A stretch of 64,000 nucleotides of DNA from Albifimbria verrucaria. Its lineage: Eukaryota > Ascomycota > Sordariomycetes > Hypocreales > Stachybotryaceae. The DNA is taken from positions 1-64,000 of the forward strand of contig JAHREC010000005.1 of assembly GCA_020081605.1 (NCBI GenBank), read 5' to 3'. Below the pieces are notes generated by a model. The model was not told the DNA's origin, made no database searches, and saw only the letters and a list, made by a program, of their open reading frames with translations. Positions 37,398 to 51,100 of this stretch are shown here, piece by piece; within the stretch, counting starts at the first letter, position 1; every line of letters starts with the position of its first letter. The position numbers and the translations under genes are program-made.

Positions 37398-40300
37398 ATG
37401 GCCTCACAACCTTTCGAGTCGTCTGGCCCGGCGCGGAAGGCCGCCTCTGTCGTGCTCTTAACCGACCACCTTGAGAAGCCCTCCTTGGATAACAGAGTCT
37501 ACCGAGTTGTTCGCCTTGACAATGAGCTAGAGGTCTTTCTGGTGCAGGACCCTGAGACTGACAAAGCCAGTGCAGCTCTTAATGTCAATGTCGGAAACTT
37601 CAGTGACGAAGATGGCATGCCCGGTATGGCCCATGCCGTCGAGCACGTAAGTCCGCCCGCCCCTACATAGGTTGAGCAGAATCAGATGTAAATAACACGT
37701 CCATGTAAACTTGTTGGGCTAACCAATATGTTTGAACCAGCTTCTTTTCATGGGTACAAAAAAGTTCCCTGACGAAAATGAGTACAGCCAGTATCTGTCA
37801 GCCAATTCAGGTAGCTCCAATGCTCACACGGCGGCCACCTCTACCAATTATTTCTTTGAAGTAGCTGCCACACCGTCGAATGACCAAGAGCCAACTGACA
37901 GCAACCCCTCACCATTGCGGGGAGCGCTCGATCGCTTTGCCCAGTTCTTCATAGAGCCCCTATTCCTTCCCAGTACCCTGGACAGGGAGCTCAGGGCTGT
38001 TGATTCAGAAAACAAGAATAATTTACAAAATGACACCTGGCGCCTTCGCCAGGTCGAGAAGTCGCTGTCGAATCCCAAGCATCCTTTCTGCCACTTTTCC
38101 ACAGGAAACCTGGAAGTTCTTAAGACCCAACCCGAGGGTGCAGGTATCGATGTGAGGAACAAGTTCATCGAGTTCCATGACAAGCATTACTCGGCAAACC
38201 GCATGAAGTTGGTTGTGCTGGGCCGTGAGCCGCTTGACGTCTTGCAGTCATGGGTTGTCGAGTTTTTCACCGACGTTGTCAACAAGAACCTCCCCCGAAC
38301 AGGTGGGAGGACGAGGTTCCTTTCGGAGAGAATGAGCTGGGGGTGCAGTGCTTTGCAAAGCCTGTCATGGATTCTAGGGAACTAAATCTATACTTTCCTC
38401 TGATTGATGAGGAAAACCTTTATGAATCGCATCCCACTGTATACATTAGACACCTCATTAGCCACGAGGGCTCAGGAAGTATCATGTCATACATCAAAAG
38501 CAAAGACTGGGCCAATAGTCTTTCGACATGCTTAGACCCTATCTGCCCCGGTACTCCCAGTCTGTTTGGCGTACGGATCCGGCTTACTGAGGAGGTACGT
38601 TGAAAATAAGACCATTCGACCATCACTGCTGACAATTGGAGACAGGGTCTGAAAGTCTACCCAGAGATCGTCAAGGTCTTTTTCCAATATATCTCAATGC
38701 TGCAAGAAATACCCGTTCAGGAATGGGTCTTCCAAGAGCTGAAGAGCATAGGCGATGTGGATTTCAAGTTCGGGCAGAAGACTTCTGCGAGCCGTTTCAC
38801 GCGCCGGATCAGCGCCGTTATGCAGAAACCTCTGCCAAGGGAGTGGCTGCTGAGTGGCCAGAGCCGTCTTCGCAAGTTCGAGCCGGAGCTCATCGCCAAA
38901 GCCCTATCCAAGATACGACCGGATAATTTCCGAATGACTATTGTATCTCAAACGTATCCTGGAGGATGGAATAACAAGGAGAAATGGTACGGGACGGAGT
39001 ATTGCTACGAGGAAATCCCCGACCAGCTCATGACGGAGCTGAAGCAAGCGGCTGCATTGCCAAGCGATAAGCGCCTGCCAGAATTGCATTTACCATACAA
39101 GAACAATTTTATTCCCAGCAAACTCGAGGTAGAGAAGAAGGAGGTTGCCGAGCCTGCACTGGCACCACGAGTGCTTCGCAACGACGTCAAAGCGAGGACC
39201 TGGTGGAAGAAGGACGACACGTTCTGGGTCCCACGAGCCAACGTGACTGTGAGCTTGCAAAACCCCATCATCTATGCTTCTGCAGAGAACACTGTCAAGG
39301 CAAGACTCTTCACGAAGCTCGTTCGTGATGCACTGGAGGAGTACTCTTACGATGCGGATCTAGCAGGACTGCAGTACATTGTGACCATTGACTCAAAGGG
39401 CATACTGCTTGACATATCCGGTTACAACGACAAGCTGCCCGTACTGTTGGAGCAAGTGGTCGTCACAATGCGTGATTTGAAGATTCGAGATGACCGATTC
39501 GTCATTGTTAAGGAGCGATTGGCCCGCGGTTACAACAACTGGCAGCTTCAATCCGCCTATAGCCAGGTGGTGGACTATATGGGCCGGCTGAACTCGACTC
39601 GCGACTTCATCGTTGAAGAGCTAGCCGCTGAACTGCCTAACATTAGCATTGAAGATGTGCGAATCTTCCAGAAACAAGTGTTGGCACAGCTTCATGTTGA
39701 GGTCTATGTGCACGGAAACATGTACAAGGGAGATGCGTTGAAGCTGACCGATATGGTCGAGTCAGCGTTGAAGCCGCGGGTGCTCCCGGAGTCGCAGAGA
39801 CCCATCATCCGATCGATACTCTTGCCCCAGGGCTCCAACTACGTCTTCAACAAGTTTTTGAAAGACCCGGAAAACATCAATCACTGCGTTGAAACATGGT
39901 ACTACGTCGGCGATAGAGGCGACCGTTGGGTGCGAGCCAAGACGCTTCTGTTTGATCAAATGGTCCACGAGCCCGCTTTTGACCAGCTTCGAACAAAGGA
40001 GCAGCTCGGCTATATTGTCTTTACTAACATGCGAAGCTTTACGACTACATGTGGCTTCAGAGTTTTGATTCAGAGCGAGAGGACCCCGGCATATCTCGAT
40101 TCACGTATTGAGGCTTTCTTGACCAAAGTGGGAACCATAATCCAAGACATGAGCGAGGCCGACTTTGAAGGGCACAAGCGAAGCCTTATTGTTAAACGAC
40201 TTGAGAAGCTGAGAAACCTCGACCAGGAGTCAACGCGTCACTGGGCGCAGATCTCCAACGAGTACTATGATTTCGAGCAAGGTATGTAGAAAGCTGAGTG

Positions 40301-40812
40301 CTACCTTTGGTATCAGGCGATGCTAATATTCTGCAACAGCTCAGCAAGATGCTGTACACATCAAGCAGCTCACCAAGGCTGAGATGCAAGACTTTTATAA
40401 CCAATACTTTAGCCCAGCTTCGACCAAGCGAGCCCGAATCTCAGTCCACCTACACGCTCGTGGGGCTGGCGAGCTGGACACGAAGGTCGTCGATGCGTTG
40501 TCAAAGCTGGGGTTGAATGACGTGCCCCTAGAGAAGAGGCAGAGCGTGGACACCCTGGAACAATACTTGAAGGAGGAACGGAAGCTGTCAGATGAGGAAA
40601 TCGACCCAATTATGACACAGGCCAAGGCGGCAGGGCTGAAGCAGGCAACGGAAGATCAGGACGCTGGATCGTCAGACACGAGTGGATCTAGCCTAAAGAA
40701 CGCCGTGGAGATCACTGACTTCCGACAGTTCAAGGCTGCGCTACAAGCCAGCGCAGGAGCTCGACCAGTCAAGGACCTGCGCTCATTCGAGGAGCTGGAC
40801 GGCGAACAGTAA
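37398..40812 (+). CDS. M16 metallopeptidase, insulin-degrading enzyme (insulysin/Ste23-like)
   Basis: Four exons: 37398-37646, 37741-38594, 38646-40281, 40340-40812. Introns are 94, 51 and 58 nt with GTAAGT, GTACGT and GTATGT donors. Zinc motif HxxEH reads HAVEH and is cut by intron 1 just after its last His, followed by LLFMGTKKFPDENEYSQYL. The third ligand Glu lies in VDSENKNNLQNDTWRL; the substrate-binding block LRTKEQLGYIVF is present in the C-terminal half. Such enzymes degrade or trim short peptides in a closed chamber; yeast Ste23 helps mature a-factor. One frame break lies in the C run 38292-38296 (five C where six fit the family). With it restored the gene has 1071 codons (1070 aa), full length for the family. 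No signal peptide, so cytosolic. Confidence 0.92.
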
Positions 40813-42805
40813 TACGTGACTCGCAGAGATACATAGACTGAGATACATAGACAGTCAGAGACAATGTGAATGTCATGGTAGAGTTGCTAATATCCTTGAG
40901 GGCTGAATCCCAGGTGGGCCAATACCGATCACGAAACATGCCCGCTGTGGGAAGAGAGGAACCATAAACGATGGGATAACCCCGGGCCTGTGCGGTGCCG
41001 AGTCGCACGCCGACCGTATTGAGATACGAAATGTACTCAATCATGCTCACATGGCATCGGCCAGCAGAGGGAACCGATATCTTCCTACCAACAATCGTCA
41101 GGAGCTCGGTTCTTCACATAGCATTACCTGAAAGTCGACGAGGGAATTGACCAATTGAGACAAGAGAAGGCCTACATCGATTGGAAGAGCGTGATTGCCA
41201 ACAGTAGTGGCTCTGGCTACCTAAAATCACGTCATAACTTAACAGTCATACACTATGGTGATTCAGCGACGTACTTGGGGCTTCGGCGCGCCTGATCTAC
41301 CATGAGGGCATATCCTTGGTCTGCTGAAGTTGTTTGCACCAGAGCTAGAGAGCTGAACGTTGGTAAGAGAATGATAGTGAGGTGTGGGTCTTGGCTTGGC
41401 ATGGTCGGAAGCAGACGGACTCCCAGCAAGTGAAGTTGCCGATGCTTTTGTCGCTAGGGGCGACCCTTTGGTGAAAGTGATCCGGGCATGTAGGGAGTGA
41501 TTGAAGCCGCTGGCTCTCAATGGAACCACGTTCACCCACTCCCCACGTTGGTGCAAGGTAGGGGAATGGGTGCGTACTAACACTGCAGGCTCTGTAATGT
41601 GGTGGTGGAGTGCGTCTCAGGCTATTATTGACACACCCGGAATGAGACTAAGAAAACACCACAAATCCGTGTGAGGTTGTTTTGGGGCTTACGATAGGTA
41701 GCGCGCATCAACCAGCTCACCATGCCCATGGTCACCACTCCATCGCATGATGGATGTGGCCAAAGAGGCATGCTGAACGTTGCTGAGTAAAGTAAAAACT
41801 CCGTACATCTTTAGTGGATTTGGGTTGAAACCCCCAAACCTCCTTCCCACCTCCCAATTCCCCCTCCCTCACCCCTTCGGCCCCCTCCCCGGTCTCCCAG
41901 AGCAGGATGGTACTTCATTTGCAGTTATCATCACATCTCTATCTCATTTTTCGATGCTCACCGAGTTTTTCAATGTGCTGGCTATCTCGGCAGAGGGTAG
42001 GGTTAGAAGGAATCAAGGCAGGGAGTTGTGTAGACGAGATTTGATCACAGCACACAAAATAATCCTTTAGGGTAGGTGGACGCATCATGCGCAAAAACAA
42101 GCATCCGTCCTCGTATAAGCCGTAATTTGCCAGCCATCTTCTTGCAAACATTGCACCACAAGAGCTATGCTTCGTCAGGTACTCTTCCTCTGCGTGTCCT
42201 ACGGAACCGTGGGTTGATTTGTCATTGGGGTAGTCAGAAGCCCCCTACCAGCTTTAGAAAGGCAAGAATATGAAACAGCACTAGAACAACAATAGGCGTT
42301 CATGTCTTGAGAGTCTACTCTGAACTCTGGAGTCAGTTCGCCTCACTCAGGGAATATTTCAGACAATACAAAACCATCTTCCAGAAGAAGAAAGGGGAGC
42401 AGCAAACCAATGCTCAGGGACGTGAGAAATGTGCCACGGTGCAACAATTATTGACAGCTTGCCGCGTTAAGCACCTGGCATTTTCGTGCATATCGATGGA
42501 CTTGATTGGCTGGTACGATACCGCAACCATGGGTTGTTACCTCATCTCTCCCCTCAAAAAGAATGAACCTTGCGTGGCCTGCATAAAGAGAGACCTGAGA
42601 GGAAATGATTCAACTCATGGGAAGGTAGGTGGTTGTGCCCTTTATCATCCCATGTCAGTCTTTCACCGCTGCTTTCTTATTGAAAGCGTCCTCCAGGTCT
42701 CTATACTCCTGCTCTAGATCACCGGCACTATTGTAGTCTTCTATCTTTGTCTACGTTGTGCGCGCAATTGACAATACTGAAGAACTAACGCAACGTGCTG
42801 ACAAC
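40813..42805. other. Intergenic, no firm gene
   Basis: An open frame at 42307-42717 (plus) has no motif. The sequence just before ABC2 (GTGCTGACAAC then TTCCCCAG near 42,796-42,822) looks like a branch site and acceptor, so an untranslated or short coding 5' exon of ABC2 may lie here. Confidence 0.4.
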
Positions 42806-45724
42806 ATGTTCTTCCCCAGCAGCACCCTCCTAAGGTACGTCGAATATTTTTACACACTAATTCTCCTTGTTACCTTCATCGCTGGCGCTGCCTGGTACAG
42901 CATCGTCAATGCGAGGAAGGAGGAGGATACTGTTCAACCCCAGGTCAAGGGACCTGGCGGAAAGCCTCTGCCCCTCACCAAACGCAAGAAGCGTGATAAC
43001 GGCGAGCGCAAGATTGGCCCACACTTTGGCCGTGTGGCCAAAAATGTCTTTCGTACACTCGCTGCTGGCGTTTTCTTGACGTATGTGGTCTCTTCGGCAT
43101 TTATATTGTACCATGCATTCGTGGTGGAAGACCCATATACGTGGACGAAGAATGGCTTGCCCTGGGCTGGTGAATGGACTGCAGTAAGTGGTTATCACCC
43201 CTCTCGTCAAAACATCACGTAGATGGCATGCTGACCTGATTCTGGCTTGACAGGTCCACATCTTCGGCGCGACATTCTTCTACCTGTATATTTTCGTCTC
43301 GCTCTTCGACTGGCGCAAGGGACCAACCGTCGCTCATTTATTTATTTGGGTGCTTGGTTTCATCGGCGAGATAATCATGTTTATCACAATGTATATTGCC
43401 GCTGCCAACTGTGAGCTTTCGGGAGCCGTGCGGGACATCGCCCCCACGAAGCAACCAAACTGCCTTGATAGCTGGGTCCGATCCGACCTCGTCTGTTATT
43501 CTATCCGAATACTGCTTCTCCTCGCCCTCATCTCCTTATACAGCATTGCTTGGATTCGCAAGACTAGCCACAAGATGGAACGGAAAGCTGAAGAGGGCCG
43601 ATCCTCTGAATACACTCTTTTGTTAGATGGCTGCCCTGGGTCGCACAATTCGCAGAACAGGCTGGAAGCTAACAGCGGCAAAGCTTGTACCAGAAGCATT
43701 TCTAACACTACAGCCGCCGATTGCGTCCGCAAAGACGAAAAAGCTGCTTTTATCGCGCCCAAAAGCTGCCCCATAAGACATGGTGGGAGTACTTGCGCGG
43801 ATACTCGCTTTTTCTTCCGTACCTGTGGCCCAAGGATACGAGGAGACTGCAAGTCAGAGTTCTTTTCTGCGTCGCGCTTGCCATGCTGCAAAGATTGGTG
43901 AATTTACTGGTCCCGCACCAGATTGGCCAGGTCGTCACTCAGCTCACCATGGTAGCCATCATCCTGAAAAATGGTGGAAGCTTCTCTTTCGACATGTTCC
44001 CTGCAGGAGATGTGGTACTGCTTGGAGTTCTCTGGACACTGCAGGGCCAATCGGGTCTTCTCGGATCTCTCAGGTCTCTCCTTTGGATAAAAGTTTCGCA
44101 ATATTCCTATCGTAAGCTCACTATCGCCGCTTTCGACCACGTCCATTCCCTTAGCCTTGATTTTCATCTTTCTAAGCGGACCGGTGAGGTTTTGTCGGCG
44201 CTGAACAAAGGGCCCGCAATCCCCAGTTCCTAGAACAAGTGACATTTCAGGTCTTCCCTATGCTAATGGATCTCGTCATCTCCATCGCTTTCTTTCAATT
44301 GAAATACGGGCCAATCTATGCCCAGATCAACCTGATGAATACCGGCTGGTACCTGTATTTGACTATTAAGATGGCATCAACTAGAGCCGATGAGAGAAGG
44401 AAATGACGAATGCGGACCGTGAAGAGGAAGCTGTGAAAAACGACTCAATCTCAAGTTACGAAACAGTCAAATACTTCAATGCAGAAGATTCTGAATCCAG
44501 ACGTTATCAGGACAGGGTTGCCGTTTTCCAGCGGGCCGAAGCCAAGGTCCAGGAGGGAATGGTGTTGATGAACATTTGCCAGACCTTTGTCTTCAATCTT
44601 GGAAGAATCCTGGCAGCTGCGGTTTGCGGTTGGCAAGTGGTACTTGGCACAAGGCAGTCCAGTGACATTGTAACCGTTGTCTCTTACCTGACGCAGCTTC
44701 AGGGCCCCTCAACTTCTTCGGCACATTCTACCGTACCGTTCAGAAGTCCATGATTTCTGGAGAGAGACTCTTGGAGCTTTTCAAAATCCAACCATCGGTT
44801 GTTGACTCACCGCATACTGTTCCGCTTGAGAACTTCCGCGGTCATATCCGATGGAACAATGTAAGTTTCGCCTATGACCCACGAAAGCCGGCTCTTCGCA
44901 ACATCAGTTTCGAATGCGCCCCTGGTACGACTACTGCTTTCGTTGGCGAATCAGGTGGTGGCAAGTCCACTTTGTTCCGACACATGTTTAGATATTACGA
45001 CTGCGATGAAGGAAGCATTGAGCTCGATGGCAGAAATGTGAAGGACTTGACCATTGCATCCGTTCGGCGTCATATTGGAGTTGTACCACAAGACACAACT
45101 CTTTTCAACGGAACTTTGATGTACAACCTGAGGTATGCAAACCCATATGCAAGCGATGAAGAGGTCTTTGAGGCTTGCATAGCCGCAAGTATCCACGACC
45201 GAATTATGTCTTTCCCCGACCAGTACAACACACAGGTGGGCGAGCGAGGTCTTCGTCTTTGTGGTGGTGAGAAGCAACGTGTTGCGATTGCCCGCGCCAT
45301 TTTGAAAGACCCGAGAATCATCATGCTGGATGAGGCTACCTCGGCACTTGATTCACATACAGAGCAAGAAATCCAGGACAATATATGGAACATTAGACAG
45401 GGTCGCACTTTACTTATCATTGCGTACGTCAACTACCCACATCGGCACTCGTATACTTGGCTAACATCTGTCCTTAGACATCGATTGTCTACCATTACGC
45501 ATGCTGACCAGATTATCGTGCTCAATGCTGGTATGGTTGTGGAAAGAGGTACCCATGACGAGTTGTTGGCTGCCCGCGGGCGGTATGCGTCAATGTGGGA
45601 GAAGCAGATCCGGGCCGAGCGGGCGCTAGACGCTGCCAGAGAAGCCCGGCTCAATGCTGCCAGAGCCATGAGAAGAGCAAATATGGATAGCAATAAACAA
45701 CCCGAGGATCCGATTGAAGGCTAA
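42806..45724 (+). CDS. Half-size ABC transporter 2, HMT1/ABCB6 type
   Basis: Exons 42806-43183, 43254-45423 and 45478-45724. Introns are 70 and 54 nt (GTAAGT and GTACGT donors; the second is an open multiple of three). TMD0 with GPGGKPLPL linker, a second linker, then TMD from WWEYLRGYSLFLPYLWP and NBD: Walker A GESGGGKST, Q-loop VVPQDTTLFNGT, Walker B IIMLDEATSALD, H-loop AHRLSTITHAD. The signature, normally LSGGE, reads LCGGEKQRVAIARA. Likely an organelle-membrane exporter of metal-thiol or glutathione conjugates by family. Four one-base losses break the frame: T run 43748-43751, C run 44221-44224, GGAAA at 44399, C run 44705-44708. With them the gene is 933 codons (932 aa). ATG 42806 is tentative because it overlaps an acceptor-like site. 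Divergent paralogue of ABC1. Confidence 0.85.
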
Positions 45725-46971
45725 GATAGCCTGGAATTTTCTCCCACTGCACCGGCACGGGATCTCGGTAATGTGAGCACGGGTAGTGTGATATTGGTGA
45801 TTCCCGTTAAAATGGAAATCCAGTCCGGTATGGAGAGCAAAAAGGACGAAAGCCTCAGGCTCCGTGTTGAAGAACAGTACAAACGTGAAGCAGCTTCTCT
45901 GGCCCCAAGGTTAGTTTGTTCCTGACCATTTTCTCGTGTCCATTACTTCTCAGTTAGTATAACTTTTCTCGCTTTCAAAATTCTCACAGCAAGGCGAAAC
46001 TGCTCCAGAGTGTGCGAGTCGCTGGATTAGCTCTTCCCTTGGGGGAAGGGAGAAAGGAAGCATAAGAACAAAACAAGGGAATAGCATGACCGGTCTTCTT
46101 TACTATCGACTGGTAACAGGTCTAGGGAGAATGGCTTCTGGGTTGGCTTGATCTTGGTTTTCCACCAATCCCCAAGTTCTAAGGAAGGGCCCAAGAAGAG
46201 TCATTTCGTGGTGGCCGAGGTGCTGTCGAGGCTTTTGTCATTCACACTCACCACTGCATCACGCCCCATTGTTCGTGCAGGTTGGTACGGGCTTGAAGAC
46301 ATTTCCCGATGACACTTCTTTTTTTTCCCTTGTGTACTTGGACCCCTTTATGAATCAATAACTTAATGGTGCACGACGTGCATTTTTGCATCGACATTCT
46401 GGGTTGCGGAACCCGATGATTCCAGGTTCAAACCACTTGGACAGCTCATCCGACGTACTGGTAGCCAAATGCTATTCGTCCTCAGTCATTGAGTGTCTGT
46501 CACACACATATTCAACGTGCCACAGCCGATACCCAACATCTATCAAGGCAAATGGCATCCATTGCCTCTCCTCTAAGCCACATCATCCCACCTCTGGGAT
46601 TCAAGATGACCACGGCCACGCTGTGAGTGACAACGGATGTCTCGTGACTCAAAATCGCACATCTGGGTGATCTGCAAGAGATAAGAAGTTCGTGGCCTAA
46701 CGTACGTAGTGCCTTGCGAATTTGGTCTACGGGTTTGTTATATCGAGAGCGATGTAAGAGTGTGTTTTTGTTGAAAATCTCGTCGGCCTAGTCATGATCG
46801 AAACCGCCATCTATATCAACAACCACGTAGAGGACTAGATATTCGGCCTGAACAAGTACCAAAATCTAGAAGCTTACAGTCATGGCAGATTCGTCTCGAC
46901 GGCATCTCAATCAGCGGCTCAACTCAGTTGAGAATTTATGAGAAGATTCTTTCACCCTTTCCCGTTGCCTA
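45725..46971. other. 3' flank of ABC2 and intergenic
   Basis: The first 190 bases keep the ABC2 frame open past its TAA (see findings). The rest holds no gene I can support. Confidence 0.45.
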
Positions 46972-47095
<124 letters not shown>

Positions 47096-47788
47096 GCTAC
47101 TACTATTACCACTAATATTACTGTACCTTAGCTCGGGAAACATGCATCCAGAAGCGTCAGTGGTAACTCCTCCTCACCTTCCGTCCAGGTGAGCGAGGTT
47201 TTATCGCTTCCGCAGTGCTAGGAAGAGGTCGAAACCACCCCGTGACAGCTACAATAGCGCAAGGTTTGAAGGAATCTAACAGGTAGATGATCTGCAATTT
47301 TCGGCGAGGACGACTGTATCATGCCGTATGCCCATAGGTCTATCGACGCTCCAAAGTCTGTCGGAGCATATAAGCTCATTGACGTGGCTGTTGCGCTCAT
47401 ACAATACAATACAATACAATTTATTCAGGCTGAGAAGACACTAGTCACTAATGCGTACATACATACAATACCTGATTTTCGTCCTCGATTCCCCAAGCCC
47501 ATTCTCTGCAACATTTACCCTCATGCCTATACCATTGCACCCTTAATCACAACACTCGCTTTTATTTTCACACTTTTCCATTCTGTTCCGCTCTGCCTTA
47601 CTCTCCCGCGGTTTAATACCGTTGCCGGCGAACTAGCTTGAAGGCTATTCTTCAAGTGTTCAGTGTCCTATCTTCGGCGGCTGAAGCGACGTCCACTCTT
47701 GTGCCACGGGTTGTTCGGTGGAGGGTTTGAATTAGTCACCTAGCATAAAAGGACAAGACTTTTTGTAATCCAATCTCAATATCGTATG

Positions 47789-48180
47789 TCAAGTCGACCT
47801 GTGGCTACGGCAAATCGTATAGTTGCGCGGACTGCTTTCCATATCTGGCGCCCATTGAGCGTCATCTGATCGTGATTTCCCTCCCAAGTAGAACGCGAGG
47901 TTTCCTCTTTGCGTCTCGGTGCATTGCAGCATTTCAGTCCTATGCACTGTCCATTTCCTGCATCGAAAGAAAAAATGCTCCACTGTTTCTATCGCTTGTC
48001 CGCACGCGCATTGCTGCGATGCTGCTATTTCCATTCGGAAGAGGTATCCCTTGAGCCTGCTTATGCCTGTCTGTCCCGAGCTGTGCTAGTATGTATGCTA
48101 GCTTCCCTGCGCGATAAGCTGTCATATAGTGGGCGAGTGTGTTTACCAGGGAGCGCAGCATCAACCATCAACCTTCTTGG
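47789..48180 (-). mobile_element. LINE (Tad-like) relic B: C-terminal zf-RVT end
   Basis: The minus strand reads LPGKHTRPLYDSLSRREAS, then after a shift ASQQCACGQAIETVEHFFFR-C, then NLAFYLGGKSRSDDAQWAPD. This is the C-x-C-x(n)-H-x4-C zinc-binding tail that follows RNase H in Tad-type LINE ORF2. The RNase H and RT parts are missing from this copy, and the frame is broken once. Relics A and C lack this tail. Confidence 0.75.
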
Positions 48181-51100
48181 AAAACTTTTCAATGTTATGG
48201 ACCGACAGCTGCTTATTTGTGCGCTGGCTTGATCGAGCTGTATTCAGTGTCGTTGATCGCATGCCGGAAAACTGCAGGGGCGCGGTGGCACCGTCTTCGT
48301 TCGCACTTCGCGCCTCCTTCGCTCATACAGTGTGTGTATACTTCGAGGGGTTGGTGCCGCAAAATATCGAGCTAATGCGGGAGTCAAAAATCCAGAGCCG
48401 AGAGAGTAGTACCGGTAGCCAACGCTACAATCGCAAAATTACTTTAACAGGTATGGATCCCGCTCCCAATTGGTTCAACAGCCAACGGCTTTAGGCCCGA
48501 CCCCGGCGAGGAGCCTTCTACACAAAACCAAGTCGACCGGTCCTCGCAAGCATCGTGGGCGCATCCTGTACTTTGTTCTAGTCGGCCGGCGCGCGTCTCT
48601 ATGATTGTCGAAGGATAAGTACCGGCGGTGGACGCACGTCGTATCTTCCTGATTAGCCAGCGACATTGGCGCCGAGCATACCGATGGGGTATCTCCGTTA
48701 ACCGTTGCAGGCTGTTCTACCTTCAAGCCCTTTGTGCCGGAGGTTTTTTAGTCGCCAAGGTGTTTTCCAAACGAGCTCATTAGACTTTTAACAAAGTACA
48801 TGCTACAACTCGTATTGAGGGAAGTGAGACGAATGTAACCAATTATTGATTGTACCCCACCGAGAAATCGTCATTCCACCGTATTATAGAAGGTAGACTC
48901 CGTAAGAATTGCCATCACCACGTTAATCCACCAGGGAGGGTGACTCGAGTGAATCATATCTTACACTAATGCAAGGAAGGACCTTTGCGATCTCCACCCT
49001 ATATCAGGGGATGGGGACGTCGCCAAGGTCGCCTAGCGTGCATCTACGGATACGCCACCAGTCCTTCCCCGGCTGATGCTGTGGCACCGAGTTCTCCCTC
49101 GTTCTACAAAAATTTTGTAGCCGTCGTGCCCGCACAGTAACTTAGTGTTTTGACCAAGGCGGAAAAAGTTGGCCGATTGCCCGAAGGTCTCGGCCCCGTT
49201 AACGACCGGAGAGTTACGGCAAGGGCTACGGCAAGTTCCGAGTTCACGGGTTAGGTCGGGTCAATCGAGCAACTAACTCACCAACAAAGTTCTGGATGAA
49301 CCTCTCTGTTCTTTTTTATTTCCTTTTTTTCTCGTTTATTGTTTTTCTTCGATATTCTTGTCATTTCACACCAACCATGCTGATGTATTTGTTGTTTAGT
49401 GGTGGAGAATGACCCTCGATCGCGGGTTCCTGGAAGTTAGTCCCAGAGGATTAATATAAATTTCCCTTCCACCAACTACCGACATTTTTCTCCCAGCAAG
49501 ACGATATCTGGCCAAATAATGTACTAGGGATTCTCTTGAGTGTAGCATGTCGAAAGAGGTTTATGCGTCCCCACTCGCCGAAATGTCAACGGAACTCCTG
49601 GCTTTTCGTTCAACTCCTGGGCCAATCTTCTATTCCTTTCCGCACAGCGGAGAATATTTGCGCGTCATGGAGGGAAGAATAAGGAAGGTATTATTACTCT
49701 AGAATGCGAGAGTCTGTGTATGTAGAAGATTCGTTGGTTGTGCTGTTGTTATCCCCTGCTAGTCGAATCAAGTAGCGGAATCGATGTTGATGTTGATGTC
49801 AATGCCGATATCAATGTTGAAAACTCTTCGTCACCGTGTGAACCCGTCCACTCTCATTCCAGGGGCTGCGACGCATTATACGGCTCCTTCCGGGACTACC
49901 CCATCTACAGCCATATGCCGGGGCATTGTAGCATACAGAAATGACTAAACCCTCCCGTTACTCAAGGCGATGATATATCTCAAGGCACAACTAGATGCAA
50001 TGCTATGCAATCATGCACATCGTCCACCAATCCTGAACTGCTTTGATTTCAGAGGCGTGTTTCGCTCGTGGACCGGAAAATTTTGATTGACTGGTCATTC
50101 ATAATACAAGTTAGTTACCCCTGATCAGAATTGTGGGAGTGGAGTGACTCACCGTAGTCAGAGAAATCTGGCAGGTTCCGCAGACACTTTTCCTCAGCAT
50201 GTATGACATCTTGAATGCTCAAGGCCAGTAAGCTGTCCTCTGTCAGTTTTGGTGACAATTTCAAATAGCCCAGGTCTTGGCCACGCGCGGGCAAGACATG
50301 TCAGTTTAAGGCTTCGCAGCCACCCCTAGAAAGGTGATTTCTGTCTTTTTGTTTGGTGTGACGAAGATATCATTTCTCGCTGCTTCAGTGATCTATTGAA
50401 TAGTTGCCCTTTGATCCTCTTTTCTCTTTGTCCGGCGTCATGCGATGTCGGGATCGTCTAGAGCAGCTGCTCACCGTATTGCTTTGGTTTCGGAAACACG
50501 ATGCAATAACCAGCAACCAGCACGTCAAGGCGTACCTGGGCCGATGTTCCGATCGATTGTGTTTCTTGGTTCTCGATACGATTCGTTTCGCATTGCTGTT
50601 TGGAAAAGTACGATTTGCTTTGATTGACGCGGATTAAATGAAGTGCGCTTGGTTTTTCAAGTGAGAAATGGGGTACGGGATGGGCAAGGAGGTGACTCGA
50701 GCTGTCACATCTATGATCTCCCTGCCACCAGATAGGACCCCACGAGACATCACAGCTCTACCCTAGTATTAACCCGCAATAAGAGCGGACCAATCATCCG
50801 ATTTTACTCGAGCATGCGCGTGGCCATCAGAGCGATACGTTAAAAAAGGGCCCAAGGAATGTTCGTCGTAAGATAATCCAACGCCATTACACAAGGTGGG
50901 TGGACGTGGCTATGGCTTGGTGGATATCGATCGGCTGGCACGGAACTTGAAAGCTGAAGAGACCGGTGAGAGAGAGGCGAGAGGTGTCAGGGGCGCCCAA
51001 CCCTTAGCCTCCACGGATGGACCCTCCTTTTCTCAGTCTCTCACTTGAATTGCCACTTTCCCATTCCGTCTCTTGCCGCTCAAAGTTGTGAGGGGTTTCA

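Noticed and set aside
46380..46440. B-box-like GGTTCAAACC suggesting a tRNA gene
   Set aside because: No matching A box or acceptor stem at the right distance.
48990..49260. GC-rich, structured-looking block suspected to be rRNA
   Set aside because: No conserved rRNA landmark recognised on either strand.
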